Assembly: GCF_002153655.1 (NCBI RefSeq)
Contig: NZ_JOPJ01000006.1
Coordinates: forward strand, 62,001 to 126,000
From: Acetobacter okinawensis
GTDB taxonomy: Bacteria > Pseudomonadota > Alphaproteobacteria > Acetobacterales > Acetobacteraceae
Length of the DNA: 64,000 nt
Direction: 5' to 3'
The notes beneath the pieces were generated by a model. That model saw nothing but the letters and a program-made list of their open reading frames with translations. It did not search any database and was not told the origin of the DNA. This document shows, in pieces, positions 57,585-64,000 of the stretch (position 1 is its first letter; each line of letters starts with the position of its first letter). A program made the position numbers and the translations under genes.

Positions 57585-57588
57585 GATC

Positions 57589-58203
57589 ATGGAAATCGAA
57601 ATCAAGACACTTGATAACGGCACGGCTGGTTCAGCTACGCTTCCGGAAGAACTTTTCGGCGCAGCTCCCCGGGCGGACGTAATGGCACGCGTTGTGCACT
57701 GGCAGCTGGCAAAGCGCCGCGCTGGCACGCACAAGGTCAAGGGCATGGGCGAAGTGTCCGGCACGACCAAAAAGCCGTATCGCCAGAAAGGCACCGGTAG
57801 CGCTCGTCAGGGCTCCCTGCGTGCTCCCCAGTACAGAACTGGTGGCGTTGTGCATGGTCCTGTTGTGCGCGATCATGGGTATGACCTGCCTAAAAAGGTG
57901 CGTCGTCTCGGCCTGATCTCCGCTCTGTCACAGAAAGCGGCTGAAGGTAAACTGGTTGTTCTGGACACGGCTTCTGGCGTGACCAAGACCAGCGAACTGG
58001 CGAAGAAGCTGCAGGGTCTCGGCTGGGGCTCCGCTCTGATTGTTGATGCTTCTGTGGACGAAAACTTCGTACGCGCAGCGCGCAATCTGCCGAAGATTGA
58101 CATTCTGCCGACCATTGGCGCGAATGTTTATGACATTCTGAACCACGAGGTGCTTGCCATCACGCAGGCAGGCCTTGAAGGACTGAAGGAACGCCTGGCA
58201 TGA
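57589..58203 (+). CDS. rplD: 50S ribosomal protein L4
   Basis: The 204-residue protein has the exit-tunnel loop [15 protein letters not shown] and the globular domain [16 protein letters not shown]4 lines the tunnel and regulates the S10 operon in enterobacteria. Its stop overlaps the rplW start by four bases. Confidence 0.98.
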   Translation: MEIEIKTLDNGTAGSATLPEELFGAAPRADVMARVVHWQLAKRRAGTHKVKGMGEVSGTTKKPYRQKGTGSARQGSLRAPQYRTGGVVHGPVVRDHGYDLPKKVRRLGLISALSQKAAEGKLVVLDTASGVTKTSELAKKLQGLGWGSALIVDASVDENFVRAARNLPKIDILPTIGANVYDILNHEVLAITQAGLEGLKERLA

Positions 58204-58535
58204 CGAATATTCTTGCTATTCGCAAGAAAGCCGAGCGTCTTTCTCGGGAAGCTCTGTACGATATCGTACGGACGCCTGTCATCACCGAGAAGGCGACTGC
58301 GCTTTCTGAAAAAAATCAGGTTGTTTTCAAGGTCGCAATGACGGCTAGCAAGCCTGAAATCAAGGTTGCGGTGGAAACGCTGTTCGGGGTCAAGGTTGTT
58401 GGTGTCAACACCCTTGTCCAGAAAGGTAAAACCAAGCGCTTTAAAGGGCGTGTGGGTCAGCGTTCTGACGTTAAAAAGGCGTTCGTTCAGCTTGCAGAAG
58501 GTCAGTCTATTGACCTGACCGCGAAGCTGGCGTGA
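58200..58535 (+). CDS. rplW: 50S ribosomal protein L23
   Basis: The 111-residue protein has [19 protein letters not shown] and the loop [22 protein letters not shown]23 docks trigger factor and SRP at the tunnel exit. The N-terminus is about ten residues longer than in many homologues, and the ATG overlaps rplD. Confidence 0.96.
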   Translation: MTNILAIRKKAERLSREALYDIVRTPVITEKATALSEKNQVVFKVAMTASKPEIKVAVETLFGVKVVGVNTLVQKGKTKRFKGRVGQRSDVKKAFVQLAEGQSIDLTAKLA

Positions 58536-58551
58536 CCAAGGGTAGAAACTA

Positions 58552-59382
58552 ATGGCACTGAAGCACTTTAATCCTGTCACGCCGAGCCTGCGTGGTACGG
58601 TTCTGATTGATCGTGCTGACCTGTGGAAAGGCAAGCCGGTCAAGCAGCTCACGGAAGGTAAGAACAAGTCGGGCGGTCGTAACAATAACGGCCGTATCAC
58701 GTCTCGTTTCCGTGGCGGCGGTCACAAGCAGTCCTATCGTTATGTGGACTTCAAGCGTCGTAAGTTCGACGTGCTGGGTACTGTGGAACGTCTTGAATAC
58801 GATCCTAACCGCACGGCATTTATTGCGCTGGTGAAGTACGAAGACGGTGAACTGGCATACATTCTGGCTCCGCAGCGCCTGAAGGTTGGTGACAATGTCA
58901 TCGCCGGTGCACGCGTGGACATCAAGCCGGGCAATGCCATGCCGCTGTCTGCCATTCCGGTGGGTACGATCATCCATAACATCGAGCTGAAGCAGGGCGC
59001 TGGCGGCAAGCTGGCCCGTTCCGCAGGGACGTATGCGCAGCTGGTTGGTAAGGATTCGGGCTACGCCCAGATCAAGCTGCAGTCTGGTGAATTGCGTGTT
59101 GTGCGCGGTGAATGCATGGCAACCGTTGGTGCCGTGTCCAATCCGGACAACATGAACCAGCATATGGGTAAGGCTGGTCGTTCCCGTTGGCTGGGTCGCC
59201 GTCCGCATAACCGCGGCGTGGTGATGAACCCGGTTGACCATCCGCACGGTGGTGGTGAAGGCCGCACATCTGGTGGTCGTCATCCAGTTACGCCATGGGG
59301 CAAGCCTACCAAAGGTTACAAAACTCGGGTCAACAAGCGGACGGACGGTCTGATTATCCGTCGCCGGAAGACCGGCAAGTAA
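58552..59382 (+). CDS. rplB: 50S ribosomal protein L2
   Basis: The 276-residue protein contains [39 protein letters not shown] and [20 protein letters not shown], including the conserved His near the peptidyl transferase centre. L2 is required for subunit association. Confidence 0.98.
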   Translation: MALKHFNPVTPSLRGTVLIDRADLWKGKPVKQLTEGKNKSGGRNNNGRITSRFRGGGHKQSYRYVDFKRRKFDVLGTVERLEYDPNRTAFIALVKYEDGELAYILAPQRLKVGDNVIAGARVDIKPGNAMPLSAIPVGTIIHNIELKQGAGGKLARSAGTYAQLVGKDSGYAQIKLQSGELRVVRGECMATVGAVSNPDNMNQHMGKAGRSRWLGRRPHNRGVVMNPVDHPHGGGEGRTSGGRHPVTPWGKPTKGYKTRVNKRTDGLIIRRRKTGK

Positions 59383-59395
59383 GGGGCAATAGAAG

Positions 59396-59674
59396 ATGGC
59401 ACGTTCCGTCTGGAAAGGTCCGTTCGTCGACGGGTATCTGCTGAATAAGGCTGAAGTATCCCGCGCATCGGGTCGGAATGAAGTGATCAAGATCTGGTCG
59501 CGTCGTTCAACGATTCTTCCGCAGTTCGTTGGTCTGACGTTCGGTGTTTATAACGGTCAGAAGTTCCTGCCTGTGCAGGTGACGGAGAACATGGTTGGCC
59601 ATAAATTTGGCGAATTTTCTCCCACCCGTACATTCCACGGGCATGGTGCTGACAAGAAGTCTAAGCGGGGCTAA
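59396..59674 (+). CDS. rpsS: 30S ribosomal protein S19
   Basis: The 92-residue protein starts [16 protein letters not shown] and has [19 protein letters not shown] and [19 protein letters not shown]19 contacts the A-site finger in the 30S head. It lies 13 bases after rplB. Confidence 0.98.
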   Translation: MARSVWKGPFVDGYLLNKAEVSRASGRNEVIKIWSRRSTILPQFVGLTFGVYNGQKFLPVQVTENMVGHKFGEFSPTRTFHGHGADKKSKRG

Positions 59675-59682
59675 GAGCAAAG

Positions 59683-60093
59683 ATGAGCAAGCCGAAGCAT
59701 CCGCGCACGCTCGCGGAAACAGAAGCGCAAGCTATCACGCGTAACATTCGGGTTAGCCCCCGCAAGCTGAACCTTGTGGCAGGCCTGATCCGTAATAAAC
59801 CTGCATCTCAGGCAATTGCGACGCTGACATTCTCCAAGCGCCGTATCGCTCAGCAGGTTAAGAAAACGCTGGAAAGCGCGATCGCAAACGCTGAAAACAA
59901 CCACCAGCTTGATGTTGATCAGCTGGTGGTGAAAACGGCCGAAGTGGGCAAGTCCATTGTCATGCGTCGTTTTCATGCACGTGGCCGCGGTCGTTCCGCA
60001 CGCGTCGAAAAGTTTTTCAGTCACCTGAAGATTGTTGTAGCCGAACGGGCCGTTGTGTCCGACGCGGCTTCTTCCGAGCAGAAGGCGGCCTGA
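59683..60093 (+). CDS. rplV: 50S ribosomal protein L22
   Basis: The 136-residue protein has the [21 protein letters not shown] stretch ([20 protein letters not shown]) and the tunnel hairpin [17 protein letters not shown]. It forms part of the exit tunnel constriction. The N- and C-terminal extensions are modest. Confidence 0.97.
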   Translation: MSKPKHPRTLAETEAQAITRNIRVSPRKLNLVAGLIRNKPASQAIATLTFSKRRIAQQVKKTLESAIANAENNHQLDVDQLVVKTAEVGKSIVMRRFHARGRGRSARVEKFFSHLKIVVAERAVVSDAASSEQKAA

Positions 60094-60096
60094 GGT

Positions 60097-60774
60097 ATGG
60101 GGCATAAAGTCAATCCGATCGGGCTGCGGCTCGGCATCAACCGCACATGGGACAGCCGCTGGTACGCAGATGCGGATTATTCCCGTCTGCTGCACGAAGA
60201 CCTCAAGCTTCGTGCATTCCTGCGCCGTAAGCTGGCAGGCGCGGGTGTTTCCCGCGTTGTCATCGAACGTCCGGCTAAAAAACCCCGCGTGACGATTTAC
60301 GCAGCACGTCCTGGTGTTGTTATCGGCAAAAAGGGGCAGGACATTGATGCTCTGCGCAAGGAACTGACCCGTATGGCCGGTACCGAAGTCGCACTGAACA
60401 TCGTGGAAATCCGCAAGCCGGAAATCGACGCGACTCTGGTGGCTGAAAACATTGCCCAGCAGCTTGAACGCCGCGTGGCCTTCCGTCGCGCTATGAAGCG
60501 CTCCGTGCAGTCCGCAATGCGTCTGGGTGCCCAGGGTATCCGAATCAATTGCTCTGGTCGTCTGGGTGGCGCTGAAATCGCGCGTATTGAATGGTATCGT
60601 GAAGGTCGTGTGCCCCTGCACACCCTGCGCGCTGACATTGATTATGGCACGGCAACGGCGAAGACCACCTATGGCACTTGCGGTGTGAAGGTATGGATCT
60701 TCAAGGGCGAAATTCTTGCTCATGATCCGTTGGCACAGGATCGCCGGGCGGCCGAACAGGCTCCTCAGCGCTGA
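60097..60774 (+). CDS. rpsC: 30S ribosomal protein S3
   Basis: The 225-residue protein opens [20 protein letters not shown], has the KH domain with [17 protein letters not shown], and a C-terminal domain with [22 protein letters not shown]3 is part of the mRNA entry helicase. It starts four bases after rplV. Confidence 0.98.
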   Translation: MGHKVNPIGLRLGINRTWDSRWYADADYSRLLHEDLKLRAFLRRKLAGAGVSRVVIERPAKKPRVTIYAARPGVVIGKKGQDIDALRKELTRMAGTEVALNIVEIRKPEIDATLVAENIAQQLERRVAFRRAMKRSVQSAMRLGAQGIRINCSGRLGGAEIARIEWYREGRVPLHTLRADIDYGTATAKTTYGTCGVKVWIFKGEILAHDPLAQDRRAAEQAPQR

Positions 60775-60791
60775 GGAGAGGATAAAAAACA

Positions 60792-61208
60792 ATGCTTTCC
60801 CCTAAGCGGACAAAATTCCGTAAAGCCCATAAAGGCCGTATTCACGGCCTTGCAAAAAGCGGTACCACACTTAACTTTGGTACGTTTGGTCTCAAGGCTC
60901 TGCAGCCGGAACGTATTACGGCGCGCCAGATTGAGGCATCACGTCGTGCCATTACCCGCGCCATGAAACGTGCGGGTCGTGTGTGGATTCGTATTTTTCC
61001 GGATATTCCGGTCTCGACAAAGCCCGCAGAAGTGCGTATGGGCTCCGGTAAGGGATCGCCTGAATTCTGGGTGGCCCGTGTGAAGCCAGGTCGTATCTTG
61101 TTTGAGATTGAAGGCGTTCCTCCTGAACTGGCGCGTGAAGCGCTGGCTCTGGGAGCTGCAAAGCTGCCGATCAAGACCAAGTTTGTGACCCGAATTGGAG
61201 ATGCGTGA
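60792..61208 (+). CDS. rplP: 50S ribosomal protein L16
   Basis: The 138-residue protein starts [19 protein letters not shown] and has [20 protein letters not shown] and AALKLPIK-like [11 protein letters not shown]16 positions tRNA in the A site. The SD of rpmC lies within its last codons. Confidence 0.98.
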   Translation: MLSPKRTKFRKAHKGRIHGLAKSGTTLNFGTFGLKALQPERITARQIEASRRAITRAMKRAGRVWIRIFPDIPVSTKPAEVRMGSGKGSPEFWVARVKPGRILFEIEGVPPELAREALALGAAKLPIKTKFVTRIGDA

Positions 61209-61209
61209 G

Positions 61210-61446
61210 ATGGTAAAGGCAGTAAAGCCAGCTGATTTGCGCGCTAAAACGTCAGACGAGCTTGAAGCTCGTCTGGTTGAACTTAAGCGTGAACAGCTCA
61301 ACTTGCGTTTCCAGCAGGCCACCGGGCAGACAGAAGCGCAGAGCCGTGTTCGTGCGGTCCGTCGTGAAATTGCGCGCATCAAGACAATTGCTGCGCAGAA
61401 TGCAAAGAATGTAGCAGGTGCAAAAACATCTGCTGCCAATGCCTGA
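61210..61446 (+). CDS. rpmC: 50S ribosomal protein L29
   Basis: The 78-residue helical protein begins MVKAVKPADLRAKTSDEL and has the conserved LKREQLNLRFQQATGQ and RRIARIKT-like REIARIKTI. I chose ATG 61210 because GGAG stands nine bases before it; ATG 61201 and TTG 61195 are nearer to or overlap that site. Confidence 0.95.
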   Translation: MVKAVKPADLRAKTSDELEARLVELKREQLNLRFQQATGQTEAQSRVRAVRREIARIKTIAAQNAKNVAGAKTSAANA

Positions 61447-61459
61447 GGAGAGGTAGCCG

Positions 61460-61729
61460 ATGCCGAGGCGCGTCCTGACCGGGCGTGTGACGAGCGACAA
61501 GATGGACAAGACCGTTACGGTTCTTGTCGATCGTCGCGTCATGCATCCAGTGTATAAAAAGTTCATTCGTCGCTCCAAGAAATACGCGGCGCATGATGAA
61601 GAAAACATCTGCAAGACGGGTGATTCCGTGCGGATTGTTGAATGTGCGCCTATTTCACGGCGTAAGACGTGGACCGTGATTTCCCGCAACGGTGAAGCCG
61701 TGGGCGTGGAAGCAACTGCGTCGGCCTAA
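61460..61729 (+). CDS. rpsQ: 30S ribosomal protein S17
   Basis: The 89-residue OB-fold protein has [18 protein letters not shown] and the conserved region [17 protein letters not shown]. It starts 13 bases after rpmC and ends the S10 operon set. Confidence 0.97.
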   Translation: MPRRVLTGRVTSDKMDKTVTVLVDRRVMHPVYKKFIRRSKKYAAHDEENICKTGDSVRIVECAPISRRKTWTVISRNGEAVGVEATASA

Positions 61730-61746
61730 CGTAAGGATTTTAGGTT

Positions 61747-62115
61747 ATGATCCATCCCGAGACCAACCTCGATGTGGCCGACAATTCCGGTGCACGTCAG
61801 GTGCAGTGCATTAAGGTGCTGGGCGGTTCCAAGCGGAAGTCTGCCTCGGTCGGCGACGTGATCGTCGTTTCCGTCAAGGAAGCCATCCCCCGTGGGAAGG
61901 TGAAGAAGGGCGATGTTCACCAGGCCGTTATCGTGCGTACCTCTTACCCGGTTCGTCGTCCCGATGGCAGCGCCATCCGGTTCGACCGTAACGCTGCCGT
62001 GCTGATCAACAAGCAGCAGGAGCCGATCGGTACCCGTATCTTTGGCCCGGTTGTGCGTGAACTGCGTGCGAAGAAGTTCATGAAGATCATCTCTCTGGCG
62101 CCGGAGGTGCTGTAA
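61747..62115 (+). CDS. rplN: 50S ribosomal protein L14
   Basis: The 122-residue protein has [20 protein letters not shown] and [20 protein letters not shown]. It lies at the subunit interface. Its stop overlaps the rplX ATG by one base. In E. coli this gene begins the spc operon; here only 17 bases separate it from rpsQ, so the two operons are fused. Confidence 0.98.
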   Translation: MIHPETNLDVADNSGARQVQCIKVLGGSKRKSASVGDVIVVSVKEAIPRGKVKKGDVHQAVIVRTSYPVRRPDGSAIRFDRNAAVLINKQQEPIGTRIFGPVVRELRAKKFMKIISLAPEVL

Positions 62116-62435
62116 TGGCTGCCCGTATTAAAAAAGGCGATACGGTTGTCGTCATCACCGGCTCTTCCAAGGGCGTGCAGGGTGAAGTTCTGGAGGTTCG
62201 TCCTTCTGAAGATCGCGCTGTTGTGCGTGGTGTTGCAATTGCCAAACGTCACCAGCGTGCGCGTCGTATGGGTGAAGAAGGTGGGATTATTGCCCGTGAG
62301 GCAGCCGTCCACCTCTCCAACCTGAAGCTGGTTGATCCTGCCTCCAAAAAGCCGACACGCGTTGGTTTCCGGGTGCTGGAAAACGGCAAAAAAGTTCGCG
62401 TTGCCAAGGCGACTGGCGAAGTGATTGAAGGTTGA
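62115..62435 (+). CDS. rplX: 50S ribosomal protein L24
   Basis: The 106-residue protein carries the KOW motif [20 protein letters not shown] and the conserved [16 protein letters not shown]24 is an early assembly initiator for the 50S subunit. Confidence 0.97.
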   Translation: MAARIKKGDTVVVITGSSKGVQGEVLEVRPSEDRAVVRGVAIAKRHQRARRMGEEGGIIAREAAVHLSNLKLVDPASKKPTRVGFRVLENGKKVRVAKATGEVIEG

Positions 62436-62445
62436 GAGGCTAGGT

Positions 62446-63015
62446 ATGAGTGCGAATCAGGAAGGGCGTTCCCTCCCGCGCCTTCACCAGCGCTATGAGA
62501 GTGAACTTCGTGCCAAGCTGCGTGAGCAGTTTGGTTATACCAACGAAATGCAGGTGCCGCGGCTTGAAAAAATCGTCCTGAATATGGGCGTTGGCGAAGC
62601 CGCTGGTGACCAGAAGAAGCTGGATGCAGCCGTTGCGGAAATGACCCTTATTGCGGGTCAGAAGCCGGTTAAGACGGTAGCCAAGAAGGCAATCGCGGGC
62701 TTTAAAATCCGTGAAGGTCTGCCGATCGGCTGTAAGGTTACGCTGCGTCGGGCTCGGATGTACGAATTTCTCGATCGTCTTGTGACGATTGCGATGCCGC
62801 GCATCCGTGACTTCCGTGGTCTCCCTGCGACAAAAGGCTTTGATGGCCGTGGCAATTTTGCCCTTGGTCTGAAAGAGCAGATCGTTTTCCCTGAAATCGA
62901 ATACGACAAAGTGGACGAAGTCCGCGGTATGGACGTTGTGTTCGTGACCAGCGCGAAAACGGATGCTGAAGCTAAAGCTTTGCTGAAGGCATTTGATCTT
63001 CCCTTCTTGGGATGA
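62446..63015 (+). CDS. rplE: 50S ribosomal protein L5
   Basis: The 189-residue protein has [40 protein letters not shown] and [20 protein letters not shown]. It binds 5S rRNA and the P-site tRNA. The ATG at 62446 has GAGAGGCTAGG upstream; a TTG at 62425 inside rplX is not preferred. Confidence 0.97.
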   Translation: MSANQEGRSLPRLHQRYESELRAKLREQFGYTNEMQVPRLEKIVLNMGVGEAAGDQKKLDAAVAEMTLIAGQKPVKTVAKKAIAGFKIREGLPIGCKVTLRRARMYEFLDRLVTIAMPRIRDFRGLPATKGFDGRGNFALGLKEQIVFPEIEYDKVDEVRGMDVVFVTSAKTDAEAKALLKAFDLPFLG

Positions 63016-63086
63016 TACAGGCTGCTTTATTGTGTGATCTTGGAAAACCGTCGAAGGTTTTCGAAGGGTTCCGGAGGTAATGTTGT

Positions 63087-63392
63087 ATGGCTAAAACATC
63101 TGCCATCCTGCGTAATGCGAAACGCAAGCGCATGGCGGCACGGGATAATGAGAAGCGTACCGCTCTCAAGAATATTGTAATGGACCGGTCTTTGCCCGTG
63201 GAAGATCGGTTTGATGCGTCTCTCAAGCTGGCAGAACTGCCGCGTAACGGTTCCCGTGTACGCGTGCGTCTGCGTTGCAAGCTGACAGGTCGTTCTCGCG
63301 GTAACTACCGTAAGTTTGAGCTGTGTCGTATCGCTTTCCGTGATCTGGCCTCTGATGGTCAGATTCCGGGAGTGGTGAAAGCTAGCTGGTAA
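63087..63392 (+). CDS. rpsN: 30S ribosomal protein S14 (zinc-independent form)
   Basis: The 101-residue protein ends with [20 protein letters not shown] and [11 protein letters not shown]. It lacks the paired CXXC zinc motif, so it is the long, zinc-free S14. The 71-base gap before it holds a GAAAACC/GGTTTTC hairpin and the SD CGGAGGTAA. Confidence 0.97.
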   Translation: MAKTSAILRNAKRKRMAARDNEKRTALKNIVMDRSLPVEDRFDASLKLAELPRNGSRVRVRLRCKLTGRSRGNYRKFELCRIAFRDLASDGQIPGVVKASW

Positions 63393-63401
63393 GGGCTCGA
63401 G

Positions 63402-63800
63402 ATGTCGCTTTCAGATCCTTTGGGTGATATGCTCACCCGTATTCGCAACGCTCAGCGTGCGCGTCACAACTCTTGCGTTGCTCCGGCATCCAATCTGCGT
63501 GTGAATGTGCTTGAAGCTCTGCAGCGCGAAGGTTACATCCGTGGTTACAAGCGTGAAGAAGTGCGTAAGGGCATTGCCCAGCTGCACATCGAGCTGAAGT
63601 ACGCGGAAGGTGAACCGGTTATTCGTGAAATCCAGCGCGTTTCGCGTCCTGGTCGTCGCGTTTATTCCAAAATTAAAGAATTGCCGCGTGTCTGCGCTGG
63701 TCTGGGTGTTTCTATCCTGTCCACGCCCCGTGGTGTTCTGTCCGATGTAGAGGCCCGCGCCGCCAATGTTGGTGGTGAAGTCCTTTGCCGCGTCTTCTGA
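63402..63800 (+). CDS. rpsH: 30S ribosomal protein S8
   Basis: The 132-residue protein starts MSLSDPLGDMLTRIRNAQRA and ends with the conserved GVSILSTPRGVLSD...GGEVLCRVF pattern. S8 binds helix 21 of 16S rRNA and represses the spc operon in E. coli. It begins nine bases after rpsN. Confidence 0.98.
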   Translation: MSLSDPLGDMLTRIRNAQRARHNSCVAPASNLRVNVLEALQREGYIRGYKREEVRKGIAQLHIELKYAEGEPVIREIQRVSRPGRRVYSKIKELPRVCAGLGVSILSTPRGVLSDVEARAANVGGEVLCRVF

Positions 63801-63810
63801 GGAGGGATAA

Positions 63811-64000
63811 ATGTCACGAGTAGGCAAGTATCCCGTCGAAGTTCCGGCAGGGGTCACAGTTTCCATCGCGGACGGTGTTTTTAAGGCTAAGGGTAAGCTG
63901 GGTGAGCTTTCTCTGCCCATTTCCAGTCATGTTACGGCTGAAGTGAAGGACAATTCGGTTGTTGTGCAGCCGAATGGTACCGAATCTCAGGCCCGCATGA
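63811..64000 (+). CDS. rplF: 50S ribosomal protein L6, N-terminal part, cut by window edge
   Basis: The frame opens MSRVGKYPVEVPAGVTVSI with GAGGAGGGATAA upstream and continues to the end of the window (about 63 residues). The sequence FKAKGKLGELSL is the usual first L6 domain. It is the next gene of the spc operon in the expected order after rpsH. Confidence 0.93.
   Translation, partial: MSRVGKYPVEVPAGVTVSIADGVFKAKGKLGELSLPISSHVTAEVKDNSVVVQPNGTESQARM

Overview
The window reads as a chromosomal segment of an acetic acid bacterium (Alphaproteobacteria, Acetobacteraceae, Acetobacter-like). This is an inference from protein character: the alphaproteobacterial form of the ribosomal, RNA polymerase and CcmC-I proteins, the NodT-type efflux lipoprotein and an OmpR-type two-component system. 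Codon use is GC-rich except in one island. I saw no tRNA, rRNA, CRISPR array, insertion sequence or phage structural gene.

Layout. 1-2.35 kb is the end of an Mce/Mla-type lipid-transport operon on the + strand: an ABC ATPase C-terminus with degenerate motifs, an MCE-domain protein and a repeat lipoprotein. 2.48-6.75 kb is an AT-rich surface-glycosylation island. It has a GtrB-like polyprenyl-phosphate glycosyltransferase and two divergent GtrII-like membrane glycosyltransferases. 7.0-11.5 kb holds a KirBac-type potassium channel, a FUSC-family exporter, a YidB-like protein and a small membrane protein. 11.5-16.8 kb is a tightly overlapping minus-strand cytochrome c maturation operon, ccmC-D-E-F-G-H-I, without ccmA or ccmB. 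16.9-24.2 kb is a mixed housekeeping region: YciI, EVE, a DUF442-type phosphatase/sulfurtransferase, a lipoprotein, EcsC, a 2-hydroxyacid dehydrogenase with a 56-residue membrane protein behind it, Aat, and three exported proteins of which two are tandem paralogues. 24.3-34.5 kb has a giant AsmA/YhdP-like protein divergent from glnE, then a peroxiredoxin, a Gly/Pro-rich exported protein, an MHS-family permease and RmuC. 34.5-42.8 kb is a two-component system followed by a complete RND efflux operon (permease, adaptor, outer membrane factor).

42.9-64 kb is the core information-processing cluster, all on +: rplK-rplA-rplJ-rplL-rpoB-rpoC, terminator, rpsL-rpsG-tuf, then the S10 and spc operons up to a truncated rplF at the right edge. 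Two canonical neighbours are absent: secE-nusG before rplK, and fusA between rpsG and tuf. The cluster has several non-coding structures. The most striking is a perfect 17-bp inverted repeat just before rpoB. Others are a hairpin enclosing the rplK ribosome-binding site and a long L10-type leader before rplJ.

No unmistakably new multi-gene system was found. The best candidates for novelty are the two-transferase Gtr island, the degenerate Mla-type ATPase, the tandem exported paralogues and the structured junctions in the ribosomal/RNA polymerase operon.
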